A stretch of 64,000 nucleotides of DNA from Actinacidiphila yanglinensis (lineage in GTDB: Bacteria > Actinomycetota > Actinomycetes > Streptomycetales > Streptomycetaceae), in the NCBI RefSeq assembly GCF_900107965.1, contig NZ_FNVU01000032.1, forward strand, positions 25,106-89,105, given 5' to 3'. Shown one piece after another: positions 25,056 through 33,984 of the stretch. Made by a program: the position numbers and the translations under genes. The notes under the pieces were generated by a model. It made no database searches, was not told the DNA's origin, and saw nothing but the letters and a program-made list of their open reading frames with translations. Every line of letters begins with the position of its first letter. Position 1 is the stretch's first letter.

Positions 25056-26894
25056 GTGTCAGGCTGGTTCGACGGCGACGGTCCCCCTGCGGGCCCGCCG
25101 AGACTGCGCGCGGACGCGACGTACCCCCGGCCACCGCGCTGGGCGGTGCTCCAGCGCCGGCTGTTCGACGAACTCGACCAGGCGTGGCGGGAGTTCTCGG
25201 CCCGCTACTGCGCGCCGGACGGCGACGGCCGGCTGGTCTTCCACGACCGTCTCGGCGTCCCGCCCGACGACCGCGACGGCGTCGACGACTTCTACGAGCC
25301 CTTCTTCAACTGGCCGCTGCTGTACGCCCTCGGCGGCTCCGACGACCTGCTGCCCGCCGCCCGCCGGCACTGGCTGGGGGTGACCGCGCAGCTCACCGAG
25401 GCCGGCATGGTCAGCGACGGCCGCGACCGCGGCTACGACTGGTTCCACCAGGGCGAGGGTCTGCTGCTGCTCTACCACCTGTGCGTGGCCGCGCCGGACG
25501 ACGAGCGGATCAGGGCGCAGGCGATCCGCTCCGCCGAGATGTACCTCGGCGGCCCGCCCGGCGCCTACGATCCCGTCGCCAACGTCATCACCGCCCCGCA
25601 CACCGGCTCCGACGGCGCCCGTCCCGGACTGACCGGCGGCGAACCGGTCTTCCCCTGGAGCCCGGTCTTCGCCTGGTACGGCCTGCCGCTGGACTGGATC
25701 GACGGCATCGACTCCTACGACGCGCTGACCGCCGACCCCGCGCTCGCCCGCCGGATGGGCGAGGAGATGCGCGACCGGATGGGCCGCGGCGACACCGCGG
25801 TCAACCTCGCCGCGACCAGCCTGGTGGCGAACGCCTTCCTGCTCACCGGCCGGGAGGAGTTCCGGGTGTGGGTGCTGCGCTACGCGGCCGGCTGGCTGGA
25901 ACGGGCCCGCGCCAACGGCGGGGTGCTGCCCGACAACGCCGGCCTGGACGGCCGCCCGGGCGCCTACCTGGACGGCCGCTGGTACGGCGGGCACTACGGC
26001 TGGGCCTGGCCGCACGGGCTGCACAGCGTCGGCGCGGCAGCGGTCATCGCCGCCTGCAACGCGGTGCTGGTCGGCGGCGGGAAGGAGTACCTGGAACTCG
26101 GCCGCAGCCCGCTCGACGCGGTCCTGGCCGGGTTGCGGACCGGCGCGGACGGCGTGCCCACGGTGCCGTACAAGCACGACGACTCCGGCTGGCACGGCCA
26201 CCGGCCGATGCAGATGGCGCTGCCGACGGCGCTGTGGCACGTCAGCCAGGACCCGGCCGACGCCGAACGGCTGGAGCGGGCGACCGGCCAGGACCGTACC
26301 GGGATCGCCGCCATGCGCACCAAGGAGGAGGCGGGCCACGAAGTGCCGTGGCTGGCGTTCCTCGCCGGCGCGAACCCCGACTACCCGGAACGCGCCCTGC
26401 TGGTCACGCTCGACCTGGTGCGCGAGCGGACGAGCCGGATCGCTGCCGACCCGACCGACCCGGCGATCGGTCCCGGCACCGCCGACATCCACCACTGGCA
26501 GGACCTCAACCCCGTACTCACCGAAGTACTCGGGCAGTTGACCTGCGGCGCGCCGCAGCCGCTGTACAACGGCGGCCTGTGGCACGCCCGGTTGCGGTAC
26601 CACGACGCCGAACGCGACCGGCCCGGCCTGCCGCCGGACGTCGCGGCGCTGGTCACCGCGATCGATCCCGCGCGTACCGCGGTGACCCTCGTCAACCTGG
26701 ACCCGGTCGCGCCGCGCCGGGTACGGGTGCGGGCCGGCTCCTTCGGCCAGCACACCTTCGGCACCCTGCGCCAGGACGCGAGCCCCGCACTCCCCGTCCA
26801 CGGACCGGAGTTCGAGGTCCTGCTCGGGGCGGGCTGCGCCACCGAACTCGTCATGACGCTCGATCTGCACGACCGCGAGCCGTCCCACCGCTGA
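25056..26894 (+). CDS. Unknown 612-aa protein of the sugar locus, possibly (alpha/alpha)6-fold
   Basis: Starts at GTG 25056, only 4 bp after the binding-protein stop, so it is in the transporter operon. There is no signal peptide, so it should be cytoplasmic. The sequence is rich in Trp/Tyr/Asp motifs (YDWFHQGEGLLLLYHL, PVFAWYGLPLDWIDG, GGHYGWAWPHGLHSVGAA), which suggests a helical toroid like those of six-hairpin glycosidases or unsaturated glucuronyl hydrolases. The C-terminal 100 residues look beta-rich (AVTLVNLDPVAPRRVRVRAGSFG). I do not recognise the family. A role in cutting imported oligosaccharide is inferred from position. Confidence 0.65.
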   Translation: MSGWFDGDGPPAGPPRLRADATYPRPPRWAVLQRRLFDELDQAWREFSARYCAPDGDGRLVFHDRLGVPPDDRDGVDDFYEPFFNWPLLYALGGSDDLLPAARRHWLGVTAQLTEAGMVSDGRDRGYDWFHQGEGLLLLYHLCVAAPDDERIRAQAIRSAEMYLGGPPGAYDPVANVITAPHTGSDGARPGLTGGEPVFPWSPVFAWYGLPLDWIDGIDSYDALTADPALARRMGEEMRDRMGRGDTAVNLAATSLVANAFLLTGREEFRVWVLRYAAGWLERARANGGVLPDNAGLDGRPGAYLDGRWYGGHYGWAWPHGLHSVGAAAVIAACNAVLVGGGKEYLELGRSPLDAVLAGLRTGADGVPTVPYKHDDSGWHGHRPMQMALPTALWHVSQDPADAERLERATGQDRTGIAAMRTKEEAGHEVPWLAFLAGANPDYPERALLVTLDLVRERTSRIAADPTDPAIGPGTADIHHWQDLNPVLTEVLGQLTCGAPQPLYNGGLWHARLRYHDAERDRPGLPPDVAALVTAIDPARTAVTLVNLDPVAPRRVRVRAGSFGQHTFGTLRQDASPALPVHGPEFEVLLGAGCATELVMTLDLHDREPSHR

Positions 26895-26941
26895 CCGACA
26901 CCGCCCTTGTGAACCCCACCCATTTCCCCCGAGGGAGAACC

Positions 26942-29803
26942 GTGTTCACGACATCCAGGCAGGACCGCGTACCGCAGCACGGCAGAAGTCCGCTACCTCG
27001 ATCCCGACCGCGGCTGTTCGGCGTCTCCGCGGCAGCGCTCGCGTGCACCGCGGCGGCGGTGCTCACCGCGGGCGCGCTGGCCACGGCGCCCGCGTCGGCG
27101 GCGACGGCCGTCGCGCACACCTACTACGTCTCCACCACCGGGAGCGACAGCAACAACGGCACCGCCACCACGACGCCGTTCCGCACCGTCCAGAAGTGCG
27201 CCGACCTCGCGCAGGCCGGCGACACCTGCTCGATCATGGGCGGCACGTACCACGAGACGGTCACGCCGGCGCACTCCGGAACGGCGGGCGCGCCCATCAG
27301 CTTCACCCCCTACGGCGGGCAGCACGTCGTCATCGACGGCGCCGATCCGGTGACCGGCTGGAGCAAGGTCTCCGCCGCCGACCTGTCCACCCTCACCGCC
27401 GCCGACTCCCATGTGACCGGCTCGCCGTTCGCCGGCGCGGTCGGCGCCGGCACCATGTACCAGGCGCCGTTGTCGGTGAACGCCTCCCTCGCCGGCAACG
27501 AGCTGTTCTACGACGGGACCGCGGCCAACCAGGCGCAGTGGCCCGACCCCGGAGTCGACCCCCTCACCCCGACGATCGAGTACGCGGGCACCGGCACCAC
27601 CGCCACCTCCATCGCCGACCCGGCGCTGACCGAGCCGGCGGGCTACTGGACCGGCGCGAGCGCGTACACCTCGCACTGGTACGACGTGCAGACCACGGCG
27701 GTCACCTCCTCCGCGCCCGGGTCGGTCACCCTCGCGTCGAGCCCCAACCTCGGCCTGGAGGCGGGCAACCAGGTCCGCTACTACCTCTTCGGCACCCTGG
27801 AGACCTTCTCGCACGCCGGGCAGTGGTTCTACGACAGGACCGCGCAGAAGCTCTACCTCTGGTCCCCGGACGGCAGTTCGCCGGCCTCCCATGCGGTCGA
27901 GGTGAAGCAGCGCACGTACGCCTTCGACTTCGGCGCCGTCAGCCACATCGCGGTCAACGCCCTGACTCTCAACGGCGCGACCGTCACCACCGGTGACAGC
28001 AGCACCGACGTGGTGCTCACCCGGATCGACGCGGAGTACCCCTCGTCGTTCTCCACCGCCGCCACCTACATCCAGGGCAGCAAGGACACCGGCATCATCC
28101 TGCGCGGCACCGGCAACTCGCTGCGGGACAGCACCGTCGCGCACAGCTCGGGCAACGGCGTGGTGCTGCTCGGCACCGGCAACCTGGTCTCGGGCACGGT
28201 GATCCACGACGTGGACGCCATGGGCACCTACACCGCGGGCGTCAACATCGCGGGCAACAGCGAGACGGTCACCCGCAACACCATCTACCGCACCGGCCGT
28301 TCGGGCATCCTCGTCGACTGGCACGCGCTGACCCCGGCCACCACCGCCTCCGGCGAGACGTTCTCCTACAACGACATCTCCGGCTACGCCCGGCTCAGCG
28401 TCGACACCGGCGGCATCTACGCGGGCGTGAACCTGACCCTTCCGGGCAGCTCCATCGACCACAACTGGGTGCACGACGCGACCCCGCTGCCCCTGGTGAA
28501 GACCTACGCGCTGGCCGGGATCTACCTCGACGGCGGGACCGGCGGCGGCGAGGTCTACGACAACGTCGGCTGGAACCAGATCTTCGGCACCGTCTTCATG
28601 AACACCCACGGCCTGGGCACCAAGGTCTACGACAACGACGGCGGCGTCCAGCTGTACACCGGGACCTACGACTCCGGCACCGAGGTCGAGAACAACATCG
28701 GCGCCGACCTCGCGGCCGTCTCCTCCGGCGGCGTCCTCATCGGCCACAACCTGCCGGCCGCCACCGCCCCGCTCTACGCCGACCCCGCCCCCGGCGGCAC
28801 CGACTACCGCCTCCAGGCCGGCTCCCCGGCCCGCAACGCCGGCGCCGTCGTGTCCGGCATCACCCTCAACTACACCGACCCCCAACCGAGCATCGGCGCC
28901 TACCAGTACGGCGCCCCCTACTGGACCGCCGGCGCCTCCGGGACCGTCCCGGCCGGGCTGCTCTTCGCCACCGCCGGCACCGGCAGCTACACGGTGGCGG
29001 CCGGCGGCAGCACCGCGGTGCCGCTGAACGCCACCATGACCGACGGCAGCACCGCGAACGTGGCCGCCAGCAACGCCACGTACACCGTCGTCGACCCCGC
29101 CACCGCGTCCGTCGACAGCAACGGCACCGTGCACGGACTGGCCACGGGCACCACGGTGGTCACCGTCCAGGCCGTCTACCAGGGCCAGGTGGCGAACGGC
29201 AGGTACACGGTGACGGTGCCACCCGCGAGTTCCACGCTGCCGACCGGATACAGCCTCACCCACCTCGGCACCGACTTCTACGGCGGCGCCACCAACGGCT
29301 ATGCCACGGTATCCGGTTCGGGCAGCGGCACCATCGCCACCACCGGCTACAACATCTGGAGCAGCACCGACAGCGGCAGCTTCCTGCACACGGAGGTGTC
29401 CGGCACCGGTGACGTCACGGCGACCGTCACCATCACCGCGCAGTCCGTGCCGCCCTGCGGCGTCGGCCTGATGATCCGCGACGGCAGCGCCGCGAACGCC
29501 AAGGAGATCAGCTTCCGTTCGCAGGACGGCGGGCTGCGGCTGGTCTACCGCAACGAGTCGACCCTGCCGAACACCGGTTACCTGACCACCGCGAAGCCGG
29601 TGATCACGCTGCCGGTGCAGCTCAAGCTGGTCAAGTCGGGCTCCACCTTCACCGCCACCTACAACACCGGTTCCGGCTGGACCGCGATGGGCACGACGAC
29701 CGCCACCATGGGCACCTCGCTCGAAGTCGGCCTGGGCATCTACTCCGGTGCCTACTCCGGCACGTCGGCGTCCTTCGACGACCTGGCCGCTGCCACCGCC
29801 TGA
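26942..29803 (+). CDS. Secreted right-handed beta-helix protein (candidate polysaccharide-active enzyme)
   Basis: A 953-residue secreted protein starting at GTG with a GGGAG ribosome site. Signal peptide to about residue 56 (ASA). About 62-115 is the TYYVSTTGSDSNNGT...PFRTVQKCADLAQAGDTC opening typical of beta-helix enzymes, followed by a long right-handed parallel beta-helix with N/D/G-rich coils (to about 655). About 668-760 is a Big_2-type Ig-like domain (ASVDSNGTVHGLATGTTVVTV). About 765-953 is a DUF1349-like beta-sandwich (GDVTATVTITAQSVPPCGVGLMIRDG). Such helices are used by pectate/alginate lyases, rhamnogalacturonases and related glycosidases. Catalytic residues cannot be assigned by eye. 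Confidence 0.82.
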   Translation: MFTTSRQDRVPQHGRSPLPRSRPRLFGVSAAALACTAAAVLTAGALATAPASAATAVAHTYYVSTTGSDSNNGTATTTPFRTVQKCADLAQAGDTCSIMGGTYHETVTPAHSGTAGAPISFTPYGGQHVVIDGADPVTGWSKVSAADLSTLTAADSHVTGSPFAGAVGAGTMYQAPLSVNASLAGNELFYDGTAANQAQWPDPGVDPLTPTIEYAGTGTTATSIADPALTEPAGYWTGASAYTSHWYDVQTTAVTSSAPGSVTLASSPNLGLEAGNQVRYYLFGTLETFSHAGQWFYDRTAQKLYLWSPDGSSPASHAVEVKQRTYAFDFGAVSHIAVNALTLNGATVTTGDSSTDVVLTRIDAEYPSSFSTAATYIQGSKDTGIILRGTGNSLRDSTVAHSSGNGVVLLGTGNLVSGTVIHDVDAMGTYTAGVNIAGNSETVTRNTIYRTGRSGILVDWHALTPATTASGETFSYNDISGYARLSVDTGGIYAGVNLTLPGSSIDHNWVHDATPLPLVKTYALAGIYLDGGTGGGEVYDNVGWNQIFGTVFMNTHGLGTKVYDNDGGVQLYTGTYDSGTEVENNIGADLAAVSSGGVLIGHNLPAATAPLYADPAPGGTDYRLQAGSPARNAGAVVSGITLNYTDPQPSIGAYQYGAPYWTAGASGTVPAGLLFATAGTGSYTVAAGGSTAVPLNATMTDGSTANVAASNATYTVVDPATASVDSNGTVHGLATGTTVVTVQAVYQGQVANGRYTVTVPPASSTLPTGYSLTHLGTDFYGGATNGYATVSGSGSGTIATTGYNIWSSTDSGSFLHTEVSGTGDVTATVTITAQSVPPCGVGLMIRDGSAANAKEISFRSQDGGLRLVYRNESTLPNTGYLTTAKPVITLPVQLKLVKSGSTFTATYNTGSGWTAMGTTTATMGTSLEVGLGIYSGAYSGTSASFDDLAAATA

Positions 29804-29925
29804 GCGCTCGGCCCGGCGCCCCCACCCCGGCCGTACGGCCCCGGCAGCCCGGCGCCTCGTCCTGACCGCCCCACGCGCGCACCTTGGCGCGCACCTTCGC
29901 GCGCTCCCCGGAGAGGACCCGCCCG

Positions 29926-31986
29926 ATGACGCAACCGCCCGCACCCGACCGCGACCTGTCGCCGTACACCGGCTGGACCCGCGCGCACTGGACGGCTGCG
30001 GCGGACCGGCTCCTCTCCGGGGTGCGCCCCTTCGCCTCCGACGGAAACGCGCTGATCGACCTGCCCGGCGACCACCCGAGCGACTCCGGCCGCTGGTGCG
30101 ACGGGCTCGAGGGCTTCGCCCGCACCTTCCTGCTCGCCGCCTTCCGGCTCGGCGGCCACCCACCCGTCTCCCACGGCCCGTTGGCGCAGCTCGCCGACTT
30201 CTACGCCCGCGGCCTGGCACACGGCACCGACCCCCGCGCCGCGGACCGCTGGCCGACACTGCGGGAGAAGGGCCAGGCGAAGGTGGAGTGCGCGTCGATC
30301 GCGCTCGCCCTGCACCTGACCCGCGGATGGATATGGGACCGGCTGCACGACGACGTGCGCGCACGGACCGTCGCGTGGATGTCCGCGATGCTCGGCGCGG
30401 CCACCCCCGCCAACAACTGGCTCTGGTTCCGCTGCGTCACGGAGGCGTTCCTGCGCTCGGTCGGCGGCCCCTGGAGCCCGGCCGACATCGCGCACGCGAT
30501 CGAGCGGACCGAGTCCTGGTACGCCGGCGACGGCTGGTACTCCGACGGCGACTTCGGCGCGGGACCGCGCAACTTCGACCACTACAACGGCTGGGCGATG
30601 CTGTTCTACCCCCTGTGGTACTGCGCGATCTCCGGCCCGGACGCGGAACCCGGGCTGCGGCAGCGCTACTCCGGCCGGCTCGACCGCCATCTCGCCGACG
30701 CCCAGTACCTGGTGGGCGCCGACGGCGGCCCGCTCTTCCACGGGCGCTCCCTCACCTACCGGTTCGCGACGCTCGCGCCGTTCTGGACCGGCGCCCTCTT
30801 CGACGCGACCCCGCTGAGCCCCGGGCTGACCCGGCGGATCGGCAGCGGGGTGCTGCGGTACTTCCTGCGGTCCGGGGCGGTCGACGCGCACGGCCTGCTG
30901 CCCCTCGGCTGGCACGGCGCGTTCCCGGCCATCCGGCAGACGTACTCCGGCGCCGGCTCCCCGTACTGGGCGAGCAAGGGCTTCGCCGGGCTGCTGCTCC
31001 CCGCGGACCATCCGGTGTGGACCGCGGTCGAGGAGCCGCTGCCGGTCGAACGCGGCGACGTACACGTCACGTTGACCGCGCCCGGCTGGCTGGTGTCCGG
31101 CACCCGCGGCGACGGAGTGGTCAGGGTCGTCAACCACGGCGGTGACCACACGGCGCCGGGCCGTACCGGGTTCGACGAGCCCTGCTACGACCGGTACGCC
31201 TACTCCACCGCGTGCGGCCCCGACCTGGGGGAGCCGGACCCCGCCGCACCGGTGGACTCGCACGTGGCCCTGATCGCCGCCGACGGCCGGGCCTCGGTCC
31301 GCCGCCCGTACCAACGCCTGTTCCTGCGCGGCCGGGTGGGCGTCTCCCGGCACCGCGCGCACTGGCCCCACGAGCCGGCCCGCCACGGCGACCCGCCCCG
31401 CACCCGGCTCGGCCCCGTGCTGACCACCGCGTCCGTGCTGCGCGGCGCCGTGGAGGTGCGGATCGTCCGGATCGATGGCCCCGACTCCCGTACGGACGAA
31501 CCCTTTCCGGCGGACGAGCCGCACGCACGCCCTCCCGACCGCCCCGGTCCGTGGCGCCTGCGGGTCGGCGGCGCCGCACTCGCCGCCGCCTGGCCGGACG
31601 CGCTGGTCACCGGGACCGGCGGGGGCAGTGCCCGCGTCACCGCCCCGGACCGCGGCCTGACCAGCGCCGTGCTGATGCTCTCCGGGGCCGGCCGGTACGG
31701 CGTGATCCGGCGCCGCGACGCCAACGCGTTCGGCCGGTGGTCGGCCTGCCCGTGGGTGGAGACGGCCGCGCCGGTCGTGAGCGGCGAGATCCACACCGTC
31801 GCCGTGGTGCTCGGCGGATCCGACAACACCCCGGCGGGGGTACGGATCGCGGTGCGCCGCGGAGGTCCGGACGAGCCCGGCGACGTCGTCACGGTGACCT
31901 GGCCGGACGGCGCGTGCGACGTCGTGCCGCTCGACCCGGAACCGACCGCGCCCGCTGCTGCCGGACCGCCCGGCCCGCGACCGTAG
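29926..31986 (+). CDS. DUF2264 domain protein
   Basis: A 686-residue cytoplasmic protein with no signal peptide. The ATG at 29926 is preceded by GGAGAGG. The N-terminal 390 residues are the DUF2264 domain: GWTRAHWTAAADRLLSGVRPFA, RWCDGLEGFARTFLLAAFRLGG, NNWLWFRCVTEAFLRSVGG, DGWYSDGDFGAGPRNFDHYNGWAM and GDGGPLFHGRSLTYRFA. The C-terminal part is beta-rich. DUF2264 is predicted to be an (alpha/alpha)6 toroid and is commonly found in plant-polysaccharide utilisation loci, but its activity is not established to my knowledge. The context supports an intracellular oligosaccharide-degrading role. Confidence 0.88.
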   Translation: MTQPPAPDRDLSPYTGWTRAHWTAAADRLLSGVRPFASDGNALIDLPGDHPSDSGRWCDGLEGFARTFLLAAFRLGGHPPVSHGPLAQLADFYARGLAHGTDPRAADRWPTLREKGQAKVECASIALALHLTRGWIWDRLHDDVRARTVAWMSAMLGAATPANNWLWFRCVTEAFLRSVGGPWSPADIAHAIERTESWYAGDGWYSDGDFGAGPRNFDHYNGWAMLFYPLWYCAISGPDAEPGLRQRYSGRLDRHLADAQYLVGADGGPLFHGRSLTYRFATLAPFWTGALFDATPLSPGLTRRIGSGVLRYFLRSGAVDAHGLLPLGWHGAFPAIRQTYSGAGSPYWASKGFAGLLLPADHPVWTAVEEPLPVERGDVHVTLTAPGWLVSGTRGDGVVRVVNHGGDHTAPGRTGFDEPCYDRYAYSTACGPDLGEPDPAAPVDSHVALIAADGRASVRRPYQRLFLRGRVGVSRHRAHWPHEPARHGDPPRTRLGPVLTTASVLRGAVEVRIVRIDGPDSRTDEPFPADEPHARPPDRPGPWRLRVGGAALAAAWPDALVTGTGGGSARVTAPDRGLTSAVLMLSGAGRYGVIRRRDANAFGRWSACPWVETAAPVVSGEIHTVAVVLGGSDNTPAGVRIAVRRGGPDEPGDVVTVTWPDGACDVVPLDPEPTAPAAAGPPGPRP

Positions 31987-32090
31987 CGCCCGTGCCCTCG
32001 GGTACGTGCGCCCGCACGCTCTCGGGTCCGGGTGTTCGTACGCCCGGACCCGAACTCCGCACCGCCGTCCGACGAATGGAATCCACCGCA

Positions 32091-33131
32091 ATGGCACTGT
32101 TCGATCTGTCCCTCAGCGAGCTCCACGAGTACCACCACACCCCCGAACCACCCGCCGACTTCGAGGAGTTCTGGACCAGGACACTCGCCGAGGCGGACAC
32201 CTTCCCGCTCGCGCCGCGCTTCGTCCGGCACGACGCGGCGCTCCCCAATGTCGCCGTGTACGACGTGCGGTTCGCGGGCTGGGGAGGCGACGAGGTGCAC
32301 GCGTGGCTGCTGGTGCCGGGCGCGGCCCCGGGCCCGGTGCCGTGCGTGGTGCAGTACCTCGGCTACGGCAGCGGGCGCGGCTACCCGCACGACCACACCC
32401 TGTGGGCCGCGGCCGGCTGGGCGGTGCTGGTGATGGACACCCGCGGGGTGAGCGGCGTGTCGGGGCTGCCCGGATCGACGCCCGACCCGCACACCGGATC
32501 GGGGCCGCAGGTACCGGGGTTCGTGACCCGGGGCATCCAGGACCCCGAACAGTATTACTACCGGCGGGTGTTCACCGACGCGGTACGTGCCGTCCGGGTT
32601 GCCGCGGTGGCGCCGGGGGTCGATCCGCACCGCGTGGTGGTGGCCGGCGGCAGCCAGGGCGGCGCCATCGCGCAGGCCGTCGCGGCACTGCACACCGTCG
32701 TCGCACCCGCGCCGGACGCGCCCGCGCCGATCGCCGCGCTGATCGACGTCCCGTTCCTCACCCACATCAGGCGCGCGGTCGACGTCACCGACGCGGATCC
32801 GTACCAGGAACTGGTGCGGTACCTGGCCACCCGACGCCACGACGTGGAGCGGGTGTTCGCGACCCTGGCGTACTTCGACGGCCTGCACATGGCCGCGTTC
32901 GGCCGGGTGCCCGCGCTGTACTCGGTCGCGCTGCGCGACCCGGTGTGCCCGCCGTCGACCGTCTTCGCGGCCTACCACGCCTGGCCGGCGCCCAAGGAGA
33001 TCACGGTGTGGCCGTACAACCAGCACGAGGGAGGCGGCTCCGAGCAGCGGGGCGTGCAGTTGCGCTGGCTGCGGAAGCTGCTGGGCGGCGCGTCGGCCGA
33101 CACACCGGGCATTTCCGTTCTTTCTCAGTAG
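32091..33131 (+). CDS. CE7 family acetyl esterase (acetylxylan esterase/cephalosporin-C deacetylase type)
   Basis: A 346-residue cytoplasmic alpha/beta hydrolase. The ATG at 32091 is chosen because CE7 proteins begin M-x-L-F-D-L-x-L-x-E-L; an in-frame ATG at 32076 would add five residues. Key elements are VQYLGYGSGRG (oxyanion region), MDTRGVSG in place of the usual RGQ motif, the CE7 signature DPEQYYYRRVFTDAVRAV, nucleophile loop VVAGGSQGGAIAQ near residue 190, and the C-terminal NQHEGG with the catalytic His. It removes acetyl groups from sugars or short oligosaccharides. Its place at the end of the locus suggests the imported glycan is acetylated. Confidence 0.9.
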   Translation: MALFDLSLSELHEYHHTPEPPADFEEFWTRTLAEADTFPLAPRFVRHDAALPNVAVYDVRFAGWGGDEVHAWLLVPGAAPGPVPCVVQYLGYGSGRGYPHDHTLWAAAGWAVLVMDTRGVSGVSGLPGSTPDPHTGSGPQVPGFVTRGIQDPEQYYYRRVFTDAVRAVRVAAVAPGVDPHRVVVAGGSQGGAIAQAVAALHTVVAPAPDAPAPIAALIDVPFLTHIRRAVDVTDADPYQELVRYLATRRHDVERVFATLAYFDGLHMAAFGRVPALYSVALRDPVCPPSTVFAAYHAWPAPKEITVWPYNQHEGGGSEQRGVQLRWLRKLLGGASADTPGISVLSQ

Positions 33132-33242
33132 GGTGTGGGTATTCCGGTCCACCGTGTCGGCGTCCCTGCGTCCGCTGCCGAGGGCGGGCGGCAGGGACGC
33201 CGCGAGGTCGGGGACGCGCGACCGAGACACGAGGAGCACGCC

Positions 33243-33752
33243 ATGACGGAGCCGGCCGCCGAGCGGAGCGAGGCCACGAGCGCGCCCACCAGCGAGTCGG
33301 CGACCGCGCACGGGCGGATCGTGGTCGGCGTCGACGGCTCCGACCCGTCCCTGCACGCGCTGCGCTGGGCCGACCGCCAGGCCCTGCTGACCGGGGCGTC
33401 CCTGGAAGCGGTGATGGCCTGGGAGATGCCCGCGTCGTTCGGCTGGGGCGGCGCGGTGCCGGGCCTGCCGGAGGGGTACGACATGGGCGAGTCCGCGGCG
33501 CGTGCCCTGCGGGAGGCGGTGGACAACGCCCTGCCGCCCGAGCGGGCCGCCGCCGCCAACCCGGTCACGGTCATGGGCAACCCGGCGCAGGTCATCCTCG
33601 ACCGGGGCGAGGGGGCGGAGCTCATCGTGGTCGGCGTCCGCGGGCACGGCACCTTCCGCGCGACCCTGCTCGGCTCGGTCAGCCACACGGTGACGCTGCA
33701 CGCGTCGTGCCCGGTGGTCGTCATCCGCGGCGAGGCGGAGCAGGCGGACTGA
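33243..33752 (+). CDS. Universal stress protein (UspA family)
   Basis: A 169-residue cytoplasmic protein with one Usp domain. The ATG at 33243 has GGAG about 5 bases upstream. After a 22-residue disordered N-terminus comes GRIVVGVDGSDPSLHALRWAD, and at the end IVVGVRGHGTFRATLLGSVSHTVTLHASCPVVVI, which carries the G-x2-G-x9-G(S/T) ATP-binding motif. In actinobacteria such proteins act in hypoxia and stress responses. It is followed by a strong palindromic terminator. Confidence 0.93.
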   Translation: MTEPAAERSEATSAPTSESATAHGRIVVGVDGSDPSLHALRWADRQALLTGASLEAVMAWEMPASFGWGGAVPGLPEGYDMGESAARALREAVDNALPPERAAAANPVTVMGNPAQVILDRGEGAELIVVGVRGHGTFRATLLGSVSHTVTLHASCPVVVIRGEAEQAD

Positions 33753-33784
33753 GCCTGAGCGGACTGAGCCGGGGCTCCGGCAGC

Positions 33785-33818
33785 CCCCGCCGGTCCCGCC
33801 CGGGCGGGACCGGCGGGG
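33785..33818 (+). terminator. 34-bp perfect palindrome, probable terminator
   Basis: Positions 33785-33801 are exactly complementary to 33802-33818 with no unpaired loop. It lies 33 bp after the universal stress protein stop and before the S9 peptidase gene. In RNA the stem would close with a small loop at the centre. Confidence 0.65.
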
Positions 33819-33984
33819 TCCTCCGCCCCCTTCCGAGCGGGGCCGCCGGTTCCTCCGCCCGTCCCGCCCGGGCGGAATCCCGGGCTCCTCCACCTCCACC
33901 CCGGCGACCCGCGATGTGCGGAGTTGTCCACAGGCTGTGCGGGCGGCCTCACCGAAGGCGGGCGCGGCGGAGCATCATGGGGTC

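Noticed and set aside
26993..30364. An 1123-codon minus-strand open frame
   Set aside because: It is antisense to the beta-helix and DUF2264 genes, and its translation is Val/Gly/Arg/Asp-rich noise typical of the reverse complement of a biased gene.
33785..33818. Large palindrome as a regulatory operator
   Set aside because: It directly follows the universal stress protein stop and its GC-rich full self-complementarity fits a terminator better.
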